A stretch of 55,119 nt of DNA from a virus. Positions 34,791-43,355 of the stretch are shown here, piece by piece (position 1 is the stretch's first letter; the number at the start of each line of letters is the position of its first letter). The stretch covers positions 1 to 55,119 of the IMG/VR virus record IMGVR_UViG_3300045922_000467. One strand, written 5' to 3'. The position numbers were made by a program, and so were the translations under genes. The notes under the pieces were generated by a model. The model made no database searches, had not been told where the DNA came from, and saw nothing but the letters and a program-made list of their open reading frames with translations.

Positions 34791-37682
34791 CTATTTGACG
34801 ACCGAGAGCTGCCCAAGAATCTTGTCCTCGAGAGCCGTTTCCCCGGGCTCGGTCGTAAGGTCTACCTCCAGCATGTGCCGGAGCCGGGAATTGTTGAGGT
34901 TCAGCACCACCACACAAACCTGCGGGAGCTTCACCGGGGTGTTCTTGGTCAACGTGGCCTTGCCACTGGCAGGGGTGCAGACGGCGCCGGCCATGGCCAT
35001 CGTGTCGACAACACCCTTGATATCAAACCCCTTGTAGGCCAGCCATCTGCGGAGGTGGTTGCGATCGATCATCACGGTACCGCGATCAAACGGGGCCTGC
35101 ATGTCTTTGCGGTGGAGGTCGATGCGGACCCGGATCTCTCCGCGGGGGATCCGGTTCGGGTCATATGATGGCTTCCCTCTGTCAGTGTGCGTCAGCGTGA
35201 CCGTGCAGCCGGCGTGCTCCACCAGATATTCGGTCACCAGATCGAAGGCATCGAGCGTCTGGTCGATGACAACGGTTCGGTTGCGCCGGACATTCTCAAG
35301 AACAAGTTTCACAGCCGGTTCCGGCCGTACAAGGGTGAGCCCCCAATCATAGGCCAGCCGGCCGGCGAGATCCGAAAGCACGGCGATGGACTCCCAATAC
35401 CGCTCCTCGCCAGCGAACTGAAAGTGGTACCTGGCTCGGAACGTGTCGAAGGCATCCGCGACCACAGCCTTCACGCCGCTCGGCCCGAGCTCCAGCAGAC
35501 GCCGCACGAACTCCGGACCGATATGGCCGTAGTGCTCGTTGATGGCTTTGTAGAGCTCGCGTCCGCCGGTGCTGTTCCCCTCGAAGATTTTTTTCCGCTC
35601 TACCGGGAGCTCGAGAACACGCACCCGCTGGGCCCCATACTCCTGCCCACTGGTCAGCAACTTCGACCCGAAAGACCCGTTCATGGATGCGATCATGAAC
35701 ATGCACCACTCCCGGGCGGTCTTCTCCTCGGAGTTTCTCCCAAGGCGGGCCTTGTCTCGCCCCTGAGTAACCATATAGACCAGCTCCCCGGCGTCGCGGG
35801 GGTCAAGGATGGTTGCCTCGTCGATCGTCACCGGCAGGTTGTTGCACATGCCCATCCGGCCGAACAACGCGTTCTGAGTGAACTTGGCAGCAAAGTGGAG
35901 CTTGCTCGGATCCCCCCAGATGCTTTGTGCCCACAGCTGTGCCAGGGTCTTGCCGGCCCCCGTGTCGCCGCACAGAACGATCAGCGCCCCTTTCAACCCA
36001 GTGAACGGCAGCAGGATGGATGCCAACGACGAGAGCCAGGTGAAATACTGCTCGGTGAGCCCCTGCGTCTGAAACAACTGTGTCAGGTTGATCTGCTTCT
36101 GACGGCCGCCGGCGGTGTGGTAGAGACCGCTGCCGACCGCGATAATCGTGCTCGACAACTGCACCTGCTGGTCGAATATGGTCCCATCCGGAGCGCGGGA
36201 TATTAGCCGGTCGCCGATCACGAACTGAGTGAAAGACTCCTTCCAGCCCATGGTGGAATATGAGTTTGTCAAAGTGCGGATCTTCCGCAAATTGTCCATG
36301 TACCCGCGCAGCATCATCTGGAAAGTTCTCGTCTGCTTCTCATTGAACAACACGATGCCTTGGTCGGCACAGCTTGAGCCGAACTCCCGAGCACCGTCGA
36401 CCAACAAGGCTTGGCGCAGTGTGAGCAGCTGCCATCCGACATGGGATCGATGCCAGCGAAAGCGGCACACCTCGTAGCCAAGACCTTCATCTCTGCCATA
36501 ACTCACCGGATAGATGTCGAAGGGAGTCACATCGACCGGGACATCTTCTATCACATATTTGATCCCCTCGGGAGTTCGCTTGAAGCCCCGAGGAAGTGGC
36601 ACAACCATCGCCTCCTGGTCGGGTGCATCAGCCGACGGAGCGATCTCCAGAAAGCTAACGCCAAGCCGTACGGGGGTAGTTATCTTGTCCTTGAACGGGC
36701 ACTTGTCGCAGCCCTTTGCCCTCGCTTGGTTGAACCTTTCACACGTTGCCGGCCCGGTGGTGCTGTCTTTCCATTGCTGCATTTTTCTCAGCGTCGCAGG
36801 ACGGCTGAACCCGGGGTGCTGGTCAGACCATGCGACAGCGACTCCCTCCGGGTCTGCCGTATATGCCGCGACACCGAGCATGGCGTACCACATTGGCTCG
36901 GGCACTTGGGCCTGGTTCTCCACCCCCCACCGGATCTGCTGGCACTTACTGACGATGGTCGCTGCATCCGCAGGCGGTCCAGTGAAAGGGACCTGCATCG
37001 CTGCATTGAGTGCCATGTTCCCGGAGAAGGCCGCCGGGGGGCCCGGGGCTCCTGCGGGGGTGTTAGGCTGCAGAGCAGATCGAACGGCCGCCACAGCCCG
37101 GCAAAACTCGACCACGGGTATATTGGGAGCGTCGGCGAGCAGCACCACCGGGGCGTTTCGTTTGAAGTTCATCGTACAGATCGGCCGGAGGACGCGCGAA
37201 CTGTCGGCTGTCACTGTCGGGTCGATGTGCAACTCGGCCTCGATCAACGCCGCCTTGAGCGCCTCGGCCAGCACCTGCCAGGCACTGCCGTCCAACTCCT
37301 GGTCAAGCACCCAGTAGCAGTGCAGGCCAGCGCCGGAGCCGACGACAATAGGCCGGGGGAAGCTGTGCTTGTGGAGAAAGCCGCCGAGAGCCCCAAGCCC
37401 TTCGCGCCACGTCGGATAGGGCTTGCCGGGGCCGCAGTCGATATCAGCCGCCATCGACCGCACCCACGCCACGTTCCCCTGCTTGCGATTCTCCTTGGTC
37501 TTGAAACTGGCCACCGAGAAATACGCATCGACGCCACCGTCGGAGATAGCCTTGGTAACCGCCGCCACATCAGCCACGGTGTCAACCATCAACTGGCGCG
37601 GGGCTCGGCCTTGCGGGATAGCCAGCGTGGCATAGAAGCCCGTTGCGGGAAGAACCCGCTGGAGGAAGCTGAACGTGTCCAT
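34791..37682 (-). CDS. PrimPol-like primase fused to DUF927-type helicase
   Basis: 963 aa. It likely primes and unwinds phage DNA. The N-terminal archaeo-eukaryotic primase (AEP) domain has the metal-binding DID at residues 80-82, the GSGAGLHCYW strand with its His, and VTADSSRVLRPICTMNFK, the third PrimPol motif. A Cys cluster (C-x8-C-x2-C, CERFNQARAKGCDKC) follows. From about residue 360 a DUF927-like part leads to Walker A GDTGAGKT (572-579), VTIDEAT and MIASMNGSF. ATG 37682 has no good Shine-Dalgarno but is near a 30-base palindrome. It is the main replication enzyme beside the DNA polymerase; a gp4-type helicase is absent. Confidence 0.85.
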   Translation of the reverse strand: MDTFSFLQRVLPATGFYATLAIPQGRAPRQLMVDTVADVAAVTKAISDGGVDAYFSVASFKTKENRKQGNVAWVRSMAADIDCGPGKPYPTWREGLGALGGFLHKHSFPRPIVVGSGAGLHCYWVLDQELDGSAWQVLAEALKAALIEAELHIDPTVTADSSRVLRPICTMNFKRNAPVVLLADAPNIPVVEFCRAVAAVRSALQPNTPAGAPGPPAAFSGNMALNAAMQVPFTGPPADAATIVSKCQQIRWGVENQAQVPEPMWYAMLGVAAYTADPEGVAVAWSDQHPGFSRPATLRKMQQWKDSTTGPATCERFNQARAKGCDKCPFKDKITTPVRLGVSFLEIAPSADAPDQEAMVVPLPRGFKRTPEGIKYVIEDVPVDVTPFDIYPVSYGRDEGLGYEVCRFRWHRSHVGWQLLTLRQALLVDGAREFGSSCADQGIVLFNEKQTRTFQMMLRGYMDNLRKIRTLTNSYSTMGWKESFTQFVIGDRLISRAPDGTIFDQQVQLSSTIIAVGSGLYHTAGGRQKQINLTQLFQTQGLTEQYFTWLSSLASILLPFTGLKGALIVLCGDTGAGKTLAQLWAQSIWGDPSKLHFAAKFTQNALFGRMGMCNNLPVTIDEATILDPRDAGELVYMVTQGRDKARLGRNSEEKTAREWCMFMIASMNGSFGSKLLTSGQEYGAQRVRVLELPVERKKIFEGNSTGGRELYKAINEHYGHIGPEFVRRLLELGPSGVKAVVADAFDTFRARYHFQFAGEERYWESIAVLSDLAGRLAYDWGLTLVRPEPAVKLVLENVRRNRTVVIDQTLDAFDLVTEYLVEHAGCTVTLTHTDRGKPSYDPNRIPRGEIRVRIDLHRKDMQAPFDRGTVMIDRNHLRRWLAYKGFDIKGVVDTMAMAGAVCTPASGKATLTKNTPVKLPQVCVVVLNLNNSRLRHMLEVDLTTEPGETALEDKILGQLSVVK

Positions 37683-37693
37683 AGCGGTTCCGG

Positions 37694-37723
37694 GGTAGCG
37701 GAGGGTCTATACCCTCCGCTACC
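37694..37723. promoter_or_regulatory. perfect 13-bp palindrome between HTH gene and primase gene
   Basis: GGTAGCGGAGGGT at 37694-37706 pairs with 37711-37723 around CTAT. It occupies most of the gap between the HTH gene and the primase start. No T-run follows. It could be an operator, an attenuator or an RNA-processing stem that controls primase expression. Confidence 0.65.
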
Positions 37724-37735
37724 TTGCATCGCAGG

Positions 37736-38017
37736 TCAATAGCGGGCGGCGAGATCGAGGAAGCGCTGCTGTCGCTCCCGGTCACCCATCTTCCGGATTT
37801 CCTCAGTAGGCCACTGAAAATCGCGGATCACGGCGCCCATCTTGGCGAGGGCTCGCCGGAGCTTCTCCTCATGGGTGTGCCGGGGGTTCCGATCGCCCCT
37901 CACCCAGGAGTAGTAGGTGACGCGGTGGACGCCAGCCAATGTCGCCACGGTAACCACCGACAGAAGCATTCGCTCCCGGATAGCCTCCAGTTTCTTGATA
38001 TCGATCGGCTCCCTCAT
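37736..38017 (-). CDS. small helix-turn-helix protein
   Basis: 93 aa. Residues 18-50 (LLSVVTVATLAGVHRVTYYSWVRGDRNP) have the XRE-like pattern of an HTH DNA-binding protein: small residue turn, then a recognition helix ending YYSWVRGDRNP. The ATG at 38017 overlaps the preceding stop (TGATG). It is the only small HTH protein in the leftward block and is followed by a perfect palindrome. It is a candidate regulator of that palindrome or the GTATAC sites; this is inference. Confidence 0.75.
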   Translation of the reverse strand: MREPIDIKKLEAIRERMLLSVVTVATLAGVHRVTYYSWVRGDRNPRHTHEEKLRRALAKMGAVIRDFQWPTEEIRKMGDRERQQRFLDLAARY

Positions 38018-39093
38018 CACACCGCTCCGCCAGGATTGAGGAGAGCCGCGATCTCTGCGGCCAGGCTCGAGCTGTTGCTGCTGACCACGACCGGCTCCGC
38101 GGTCTCCGCAGCCGGGGCCGGGGGCGGGGCCGGGATGTTGCTGCTGACCGCAGCGGGTGCGGGTGCGGGTGCGGGTGCGGGCGCCGCAGACGAAGCGCCA
38201 AATCCTGAGCGCCGCTTCGCCTTGGCCGGAGAAGCGGCAGGAGCAGGAGCAGGAGCGGGAGCAGGCGCCGCGGGCGGCACAACCGGCGCAGGCGGAGGGG
38301 CAAGCGTCGGCGGCACAACCGGCGCAGGCGGAGGGGCAAGCGTCGGCGGCACAACCGGCGCAGGCGCCGCGGGATCCGGAGCCCGGGTCACCGCGCGGAT
38401 AGCCTCGGGGTCCTGCATCACAGCATCAACCGCGGCCTGCTGCTCGGCACTCAGGTAACCACCAATCTGGAACTGCAGTTTCGGAAATGATGCCGACGGG
38501 TCGAAGGTCATCCTGGTGATGACGCATTGCACCGGGATGCCGTGCTGGTTCAACTGGCGGATATACTGACCAAGACCCTTGAGCGCCGCAGGAGTCACGT
38601 TCAGCAGGTAAATCCCCGCCGAAGGATCCTCCGGGCCTACCACGGCGAGCCGCTTGTGGTCCGAGCACGCCTTGAGCTGCTGGCCGGTGTCGGTCTGCTT
38701 GGAGCCCCACACATTCTGCGGACACCCGGCGCACGATGCGGCCTGCTTCATCGGGCTGTCCGGGTTCGGCACAATCCCGTTGTCCGAAGAACAATCCGGA
38801 GCAGCGGCCTCCTGATCGGGCGACCACCCCTGAGCGTACCAAGTCTTGGAAATGGCGGGGTTGGCCCCAACCACCACGACATCGAGGTGCAGCGTCGGGA
38901 CGAGAATCTCCTCCCCATGCTCGATGATGCGAAACCGGGCGCCCTTCAAACTGATGCGCGACGTGGACTCCCCACCAACGCCGGCCATAACCGCCGCAGA
39001 GAGTGAGGTGGGGTCGGAGACCGCCGCCGGCCCGATACGACCGACGAGGTGTGCCGGCACCTTAAGGCCGGTGTGGGTGACGATGTCGTTCAT
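38017..39093 (-). CDS. conserved replication-associated protein with Cys cluster and Pro-rich linker
   Basis: 358 aa, no named function. Residues 1-115 are a beta-rich domain (ISLKGARFRIIEHGEEILVPTLHLDVVVVGANP), then Cys residues in DCSS, SCAGCPQNVWG and LKACSDHKR could bind a metal. Residues 150-230 form a second beta domain. The remainder is Ala-Pro low complexity with a near-exact PPTLAPPPAPVVP repeat. Position next to primase and the beta fold suggest single-stranded DNA binding, but this is inference. ATG 39093 follows AGGAAGGAATC. Confidence 0.65.
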   Translation of the reverse strand: MNDIVTHTGLKVPAHLVGRIGPAAVSDPTSLSAAVMAGVGGESTSRISLKGARFRIIEHGEEILVPTLHLDVVVVGANPAISKTWYAQGWSPDQEAAAPDCSSDNGIVPNPDSPMKQAASCAGCPQNVWGSKQTDTGQQLKACSDHKRLAVVGPEDPSAGIYLLNVTPAALKGLGQYIRQLNQHGIPVQCVITRMTFDPSASFPKLQFQIGGYLSAEQQAAVDAVMQDPEAIRAVTRAPDPAAPAPVVPPTLAPPPAPVVPPTLAPPPAPVVPPAAPAPAPAPAPAASPAKAKRRSGFGASSAAPAPAPAPAPAAVSSNIPAPPPAPAAETAEPVVVSSNSSSLAAEIAALLNPGGAV

Positions 39094-39114
39094 GATATGA
39101 TTCCTTCCTGGGGG

Positions 39115-39300
39115 TTACTTGGTTCCAACCATTGCCTCGCGGGCCTTCGTAGCGACGAAAACCTCCGTCAGCTCGTACTCGTCCTTGGCGATATACGTGC
39201 CGTAAAAACCGCGAACGATATAGCCGTTGGCGACTCGCTCGACTTCATAGTGTCGAGACGTCCGGGGCATATCCGCGCTGTCAGTGCGTGAGTTCGTCAT
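39115..39300 (-). CDS. hypothetical small protein, 61 aa
   Basis: I do not recognise it. Start ATG 39300 was chosen for the preceding GGAGTAGGC; an earlier in-frame codon has no support. It has a single beta-sheet pattern (YEVERVANGYIVRGFYGTYIAKDEYELTEVFV) and a Lys-ending. It follows the 134-aa gene by four bases. Confidence 0.65.
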   Translation of the reverse strand: MTNSRTDSADMPRTSRHYEVERVANGYIVRGFYGTYIAKDEYELTEVFVATKAREAMVGTK

Positions 39301-39304
39301 GTGC

Positions 39305-39709
39305 CTACTCCACTTTCGCTGACGGACGGCGGACGTTAACGTTGATCCGCTGGGAAAAGTCGACCCCGGGAGGCACATGACCGACGCTGTCCAGGATCTC
39401 CCGGACGACGGACTTGTTCACACCCTGGGTCAGCATGTCCCAACGCTGTTCCTCGGTGATGTACGCAAGCACCGCCTCCCAATCGCTGACACGGGCCGTG
39501 TCGATGCGCGATAGATATGCGGTACCATGGGGGGTTTTGAAGCTGTCGACACCGGTAGCCGTGGCAATCTGCAGGATGTATGCCTCCAGCTTGCCCATGG
39601 CCTCGTTGATCGGAAACAACCGGTCCTTTGTTTCCTGCTCGATGGCGGCCTTCCTATCACGAAGCTCGACATACTTCGCGATGACCGCGTCTACGGTCGG
39701 TTCTGTCAC
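39305..39709 (-). CDS. hypothetical helical replication-region protein, 134 aa
   Basis: I do not recognise a firm family. Residues 5-50 are a long charged helix (VIAKYVELRDRKAAIEQETKDRLFPINEAMGKLEAYILQIA); residues 55-70 hold the VDSFKTPHGTAYLSR segment, a beta hairpin; the end is basic. This layout recalls nuclease-inhibitor or Gam-like phage proteins, without certainty. GTG 39709 is preceded by GGAGAACAGCA. It overlaps the helicase gene by four bases. Confidence 0.6.
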   Translation of the reverse strand: MTEPTVDAVIAKYVELRDRKAAIEQETKDRLFPINEAMGKLEAYILQIATATGVDSFKTPHGTAYLSRIDTARVSDWEAVLAYITEEQRWDMLTQGVNKSVVREILDSVGHVPPGVDFSQRINVNVRRPSAKVE

Positions 39710-41268
39710 TGCTGTTCTCCACGCGTCTCTGCCTCGATGACTTCGAGGAGTAGACCCTGCAGACTCTGCCGTTTTTCGAGCCGGTTGTAAACACGTTTTT
39801 CGAGGGTGGACCCATAAATGTGTACCCGGATGGTGGTGTGCTGCTTGCCGATACGCTCAGTCCGCCCGCAAGCCTGGGTATATATCTCATTTTTGTCGAT
39901 CGGCCCGTACCAGACCATCATCCGGGCACGGGTGAGGGTAAGACCATGGGCCATGCAACCAGGGTGCGCGATCAGGATTCGGGGGTCCGGATCGTTCTGG
40001 AACTCATGGAATATGCGGGTTCGATCCTTTGCCGACACGTCCCCGTATACATAAGCGCATGTGTAGTGTTTACTGAGTTCCCGATACAACATCGCCAGCA
40101 CCCCGGTGAGCGGGACGAACACAATCACCTTATCTTGAGGGTGCAGAGCGTCGACAAACTCCCGCACCAAGTCGACGCGAGGTGTAGCGTCGAACTCGAC
40201 CGGGCGGCCGGCCGTATCATAGGCAACCCCGCAGCTGATCTGCAGCAGTTTGTTCACCTTGACCGCCTCGTTGACCGCGGTGATCTGGCCGCCGGCATGC
40301 TCAGCCATGAGACTCTTCACCATGGTGTTGTATGCAGCACGCTGCTCATCGCTCATGTCCGACTTGCGTTCCATGGTGACAACTGCCGGAAGGTCGAGAC
40401 ACTCATCCCGGGTAAATCTAATAGCGGGCTGCAGGATCTGGCGAACCGTGTCGATGGCGCCTGCTTTGGGCACATATCGGAAGTTCCCCACCTTCTGCAT
40501 CACCAGATCGCGGAAAGCGCTGTATGACCTGGCGATCCCAGTGTTTCCAACCAGCTTGGCCAACGCCCAAGCATCGGTCGGCTCGTTCGGGGTGGGCGTG
40601 CCGGTCATCAGCCAAAGCCGGACGTTCGGGTTCCGGGTCAGAAACTTATACAAAATCTTGAACTTACGCGTCTGGGGGTTTCGATAGACGGCAGCCTCGT
40701 CGACAATCACAAGATCGAACATCCCATCGGCCTGATCGGCGATGATCTCAAACCCTTCGTGGTTGACGATGTAATAGTCTGCGTCCGCACTCGCCAGCAG
40801 CTTCCGGCGACGCTTGGCGGTGCCCCGCAGCACCGTAGCCACCCGCCCTATAAGGCTTGTGAATATCTCCTTGCTCCAAACCGGATCGAGCGTTGACAGC
40901 GGCGAAAGCACAAGCACGCGCTTCACAGCCCCGATGCTCATCAGATAGTCCGCTGCCCAGAGTGCCGACTGCGTCTTCCCAGTGCCGATGTCGTTCAGAA
41001 CAAGACACCTGGGGTGGATGGTCAGGAACGCCGAAGTCAGCCGTTGGTGTTTGTAGGGAGTGAATCGCCCCGGCCAATTGTAGTGGTAGAGGATGGGCGA
41101 CGGCACTCGGATGCCCATGTTGTTCAGCACCCGAACAGAGTCCAGATCATGCGAAACCATGACCAGAGGGTGACCCCCAACCTGCTGGGCAGTGGGTAGA
41201 CAGGCGGCCACCTGCGCCGGATTGTCTGTCCGAAAAATGACCTGCCGCTTGTCTTCGACAACAATCAT
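39706..41268 (-). CDS. SNF2-type DEAD/DEAH helicase
   Basis: 520 aa. It is a superfamily 2 helicase or translocase for replication or recombination. Walker A is NDIGTGKT at 92-99; motif II is DEAA at 190-193 (a variant of DEAD/DEAH); motif III is MTGTPTPNEP; the C-terminal half has IAHPGCMAHGLTLTRARMMVWYGP and YTQACGRTERIGKQHTTIRVHIY, motifs V and VI. Start ATG 41268 overlaps the VRR-NUC stop (ATGA); the open frame runs 60 codons further without a ribosome site. Its nuclease neighbours suggest they work together. Confidence 0.9.
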   Translation of the reverse strand: MIVVEDKRQVIFRTDNPAQVAACLPTAQQVGGHPLVMVSHDLDSVRVLNNMGIRVPSPILYHYNWPGRFTPYKHQRLTSAFLTIHPRCLVLNDIGTGKTQSALWAADYLMSIGAVKRVLVLSPLSTLDPVWSKEIFTSLIGRVATVLRGTAKRRRKLLASADADYYIVNHEGFEIIADQADGMFDLVIVDEAAVYRNPQTRKFKILYKFLTRNPNVRLWLMTGTPTPNEPTDAWALAKLVGNTGIARSYSAFRDLVMQKVGNFRYVPKAGAIDTVRQILQPAIRFTRDECLDLPAVVTMERKSDMSDEQRAAYNTMVKSLMAEHAGGQITAVNEAVKVNKLLQISCGVAYDTAGRPVEFDATPRVDLVREFVDALHPQDKVIVFVPLTGVLAMLYRELSKHYTCAYVYGDVSAKDRTRIFHEFQNDPDPRILIAHPGCMAHGLTLTRARMMVWYGPIDKNEIYTQACGRTERIGKQHTTIRVHIYGSTLEKRVYNRLEKRQSLQGLLLEVIEAETRGEQQ

Positions 41269-41669
41269 AGCCGACTGATCCTGGTGAGCAGGGCGCGGAG
41301 AACCCCCATAGACTCGGGGCTTTCTCCGACGACAACAAAGGTGCAGCCGCCCGCCCCTGATATGTTCTGCAGCGTACGGGCTTGCAGGTCGGTGAGGACC
41401 CCCCGCGCAGCCTTGGTCTCGATGGCGATGAAACGTCCTTTGTAACAACAGATGAAATCCGGGATGCCCATATGACCCATCCCGCTGCTAACCGGCATGA
41501 AAAACCAGACACCAAACTCCTTGAGAAGATCCTTCACCAGCGCCTTGACACGACCTTCCGGAGTCCGGGATTTCCTGACGGAAGCCCTACTTCGCGTGGG
41601 GACAGGTTGGCTTTGCCGGGCAGAAGTTGCAGAGGCCGGAGGGGCGAGCGGGCCAGCGGTTCTGGGCAT
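41265..41669 (-). CDS. VRR-NUC domain nuclease
   Basis: 134 aa. Residues 62-100 carry the VRR-NUC core of the PD-(D/E)XK superfamily: GMGHMGIPDFICCYKGRFIAIETKAARG, with Asp71, Glu84 and Lys86 as catalytic residues. Such nucleases cut branched DNA and often accompany a SNF2 helicase in phages, as here. The start ATG 41669 follows AAGGAAG; its N-terminal 35 residues are Ser/Pro/Ala-rich and overlap the Cas4-like gene by 83 bases, a long overlap. Confidence 0.9.
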   Translation of the reverse strand: MPRTAGPLAPPASATSARQSQPVPTRSRASVRKSRTPEGRVKALVKDLLKEFGVWFFMPVSSGMGHMGIPDFICCYKGRFIAIETKAARGVLTDLQARTLQNISGAGGCTFVVVGESPESMGVLRALLTRISRL

Positions 41670-42252
41670 GGGCTTCCTTTATCTTGTTGACCCGCTGGAC
41701 AACGCCAGCGAGAAGGTCGGGGATTTGGGTTCGGCTGTAAACTTCGCTGTCCTGCTTCCTATCCTTGAGCCACACGAACACAGCAGTGACCGACTGCACG
41801 GCCGGGCTGTGTATCATTGTAGCCGCCGCAGCAATCTCCATCTGGAAAAAATCCGGATATCGCTTCCCGGTCTTCCAGTCGGCGATGACTGCTCGGTTGC
41901 CAGCCACAACCTCGACATCGGTCTTGGTCCGGAGAAACACGTCGCGGTCCCACCACCCCCCGGGAGCGAACGACCGGTTGAGACAGCGGTCAACCTCAGC
42001 CTTGATCGTGCCACCTTGTGCAGCGGCTTCGAAAGCCCCCACAACGGGCTCGTGGTGAGCGAGATCGTGAGGCAACGGTACCTTGTCGTTGATCCGCTTC
42101 TCCAGCGCCTCATGGCTACGGTCGCCCGCCCAGGACGCCTTGGTGCCGACGTCTTTAATGTCCTGGACAACCCGCTGTCGGTAGTATCGCAACGGACACT
42201 GCTCGAACTGCTTCAAGCTGGTGAAGGAGTGAGCAGCGGGGATGGCTGGCAT
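41587..42252 (-). CDS. Cas4/RecB-like nuclease with Fe-S cysteines
   Basis: 221 aa. It is a PD-(D/E)XK exonuclease of the Cas4 or AddB type. The N-terminal SFTSLKQFEQCPLRYY holds Cys19; the centre has TDVEVVAGNRAVIADWKTGKRY with the catalytic Asp and Lys; the end GLCNFCPAKPTCPH supplies Cys208, Cys211 and Cys217. Four cysteines in this arrangement bind a [4Fe-4S] cluster. There is no CRISPR array or Cas1 in the window, so it is a replication or recombination enzyme. ATG 42252 follows GGAGAACAGTTGA. Confidence 0.88.
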   Translation of the reverse strand: MPAIPAAHSFTSLKQFEQCPLRYYRQRVVQDIKDVGTKASWAGDRSHEALEKRINDKVPLPHDLAHHEPVVGAFEAAAQGGTIKAEVDRCLNRSFAPGGWWDRDVFLRTKTDVEVVAGNRAVIADWKTGKRYPDFFQMEIAAAATMIHSPAVQSVTAVFVWLKDRKQDSEVYSRTQIPDLLAGVVQRVNKIKEAHAQNRWPARPSGLCNFCPAKPTCPHAK

Positions 42253-42716
42253 TCAACTGTTCTCCGATATGCGGCGCGCATGGCGTCCCGTGCCAGCTTG
42301 TCGCATAAATCATGGACATAGGTCCGCGGAGAGAGAGTCCCTGAGTGCGCTTTCACATACCTAACCCGAACTTCGAGCCGCATCGAACGCACCGTATCCG
42401 CCAGGGTGACGCATGCACGCTGCACCTTGGTCGGGTTCTTCCTCGGGGATGACCCCCTCCAGTTCTGAATGATACGCAAAGCGTGATCGTTGTCCAGAGT
42501 GAAAAGGACCGTGTCGAACTTTCTCACCACGCCTTGTAGAATCCCCAGATGCAGGGCGTTGATCGCCGCCATCAGCTCCGCGTGGTAGCTATTGGATACA
42601 GGTTGCCGGAACACCCCGGCCTTCACTCCAGTGCATCCCCGCTCTGATTTAACCCATCCGGCCCAAGCACCCACGGGTGCGCGAACGCTTGCATCTGATA
42701 TTATGGTAACTAACAC
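42213..42716 (-). CDS. ribonuclease H (type I fold)
   Basis: 167 aa. It probably removes RNA primers. It has Asp8 in ISDAS, Glu47 in YHAELMAAINAL, Asp75 in FTLDNDHALRI and a late acidic site in YVHDLCDKLARDAM, plus the YVKAHSGT segment that in RNase HI lies close to the active site. GTG 42716 with AAGGAGATTCATC upstream is the start. It overlaps the Cas4-like gene by 40 bases. Confidence 0.85.
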   Translation of the reverse strand: MLVTIISDASVRAPVGAWAGWVKSERGCTGVKAGVFRQPVSNSYHAELMAAINALHLGILQGVVRKFDTVLFTLDNDHALRIIQNWRGSSPRKNPTKVQRACVTLADTVRSMRLEVRVRYVKAHSGTLSPRTYVHDLCDKLARDAMRAAYRRTVECQPSPLLTPSPA

Positions 42717-42737
42717 GATGAATCTCCTTGCGTACGG

Positions 42738-43128
42738 CTACACTTCATCCGCCCCCAACCAATCGTGGGCACGCCACGTTCCCAGCATCTGAGCTGCAGA
42801 TACAGCCTGAGACAGCGTCCAAGTACTGGGTGCATAGATGTATACAGCTTCGACCTTCTGGGCGTAGTCGCGCTCCTTCCAGACAAACAACCTGTAGGGG
42901 ATGCTGCCCGGGATCGGGCAAAACTCCAGCCCCGCCGCGATATCGCGCCAGCTGCTTGTGATCTTGTGCATGAGTACGGTGCGGCCGTTCTCCGGCCCCC
43001 CGGTCAACATGATCGCCCGAGGGTGGTGCCTGACAACGCGGGCAACGCCCCGCATCACAGTATCGTTCAAAGATTCACACGACTCGGCATAGATACTGGT
43101 ACCCACCGCAGCAGAATCCCCCTGACAT
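42738..43128 (-). CDS. hypothetical protein with probable one-base frameshift near its start
   Basis: The open frame from GTG 43106 gives 122 aa with no ribosome site. The natural start is ATG 43128, behind GGAGAACAG, but that frame stops after 17 codons. Removing one base from the GGGGG run (complement of 43118-43122) joins ATG 43128 to the long frame as MSGDSAAVGTSIYAES. This could be a sequencing error, a phase-variable tract or a real mutation. The product has no known family; it has hydrophobic strands (HHPRAIMLTGGPENG, VEAVYIYAPSTW) and no catalytic motif. Functional status is unclear. Confidence 0.55.
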
Positions 43129-43145
43129 CTGTTCTCCGAAAGAGA

Positions 43146-43355
43146 TCAATTCCAGCTAAGAGGGAAGAGCTCACCTCCATCTTCGGAGTACACCTGCTCA
43201 ATGCTCGCGCCAGAAACCATGCCGAGTATATCGACGGCTACCCGGAAAAACAGCTCGGGATTATCCCTGCCGATCTCCATGAACAGCTGTAGCGCACCAT
43301 CCAAAAATGCCCTGCGGGCCGCAGTCTCCCGAACAAATGCTTCGTCACCAGTCAT
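43146..43355 (-). CDS. hypothetical small protein before RNase H genes, 69 aa
   Basis: I do not recognise it. It is acidic and helical (residues 8-45). ATG 43355 overlaps the DNA polymerase stop (ATGA) and also has GGAGAACGTGC upstream. It is probably coupled to DNA polymerase translation. Confidence 0.65.
   Translation of the reverse strand: MTGDEAFVRETAARRAFLDGALQLFMEIGRDNPELFFRVAVDILGMVSGASIEQVYSEDGGELFPLSWN

Noticed and set aside
37724-38458. 244-codon rightward open frame with Ala/Gly repeats
   Set aside because: It is antisense to the Ala-Pro coding tract of the 38017-39093 gene and has no ribosome site; a composition artefact.
41587-42252. Cas4-like gene as part of a CRISPR-Cas system
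   Set aside because: No CRISPR array, Cas1 or Cas2 in the window; the gene lies among replication enzymes.
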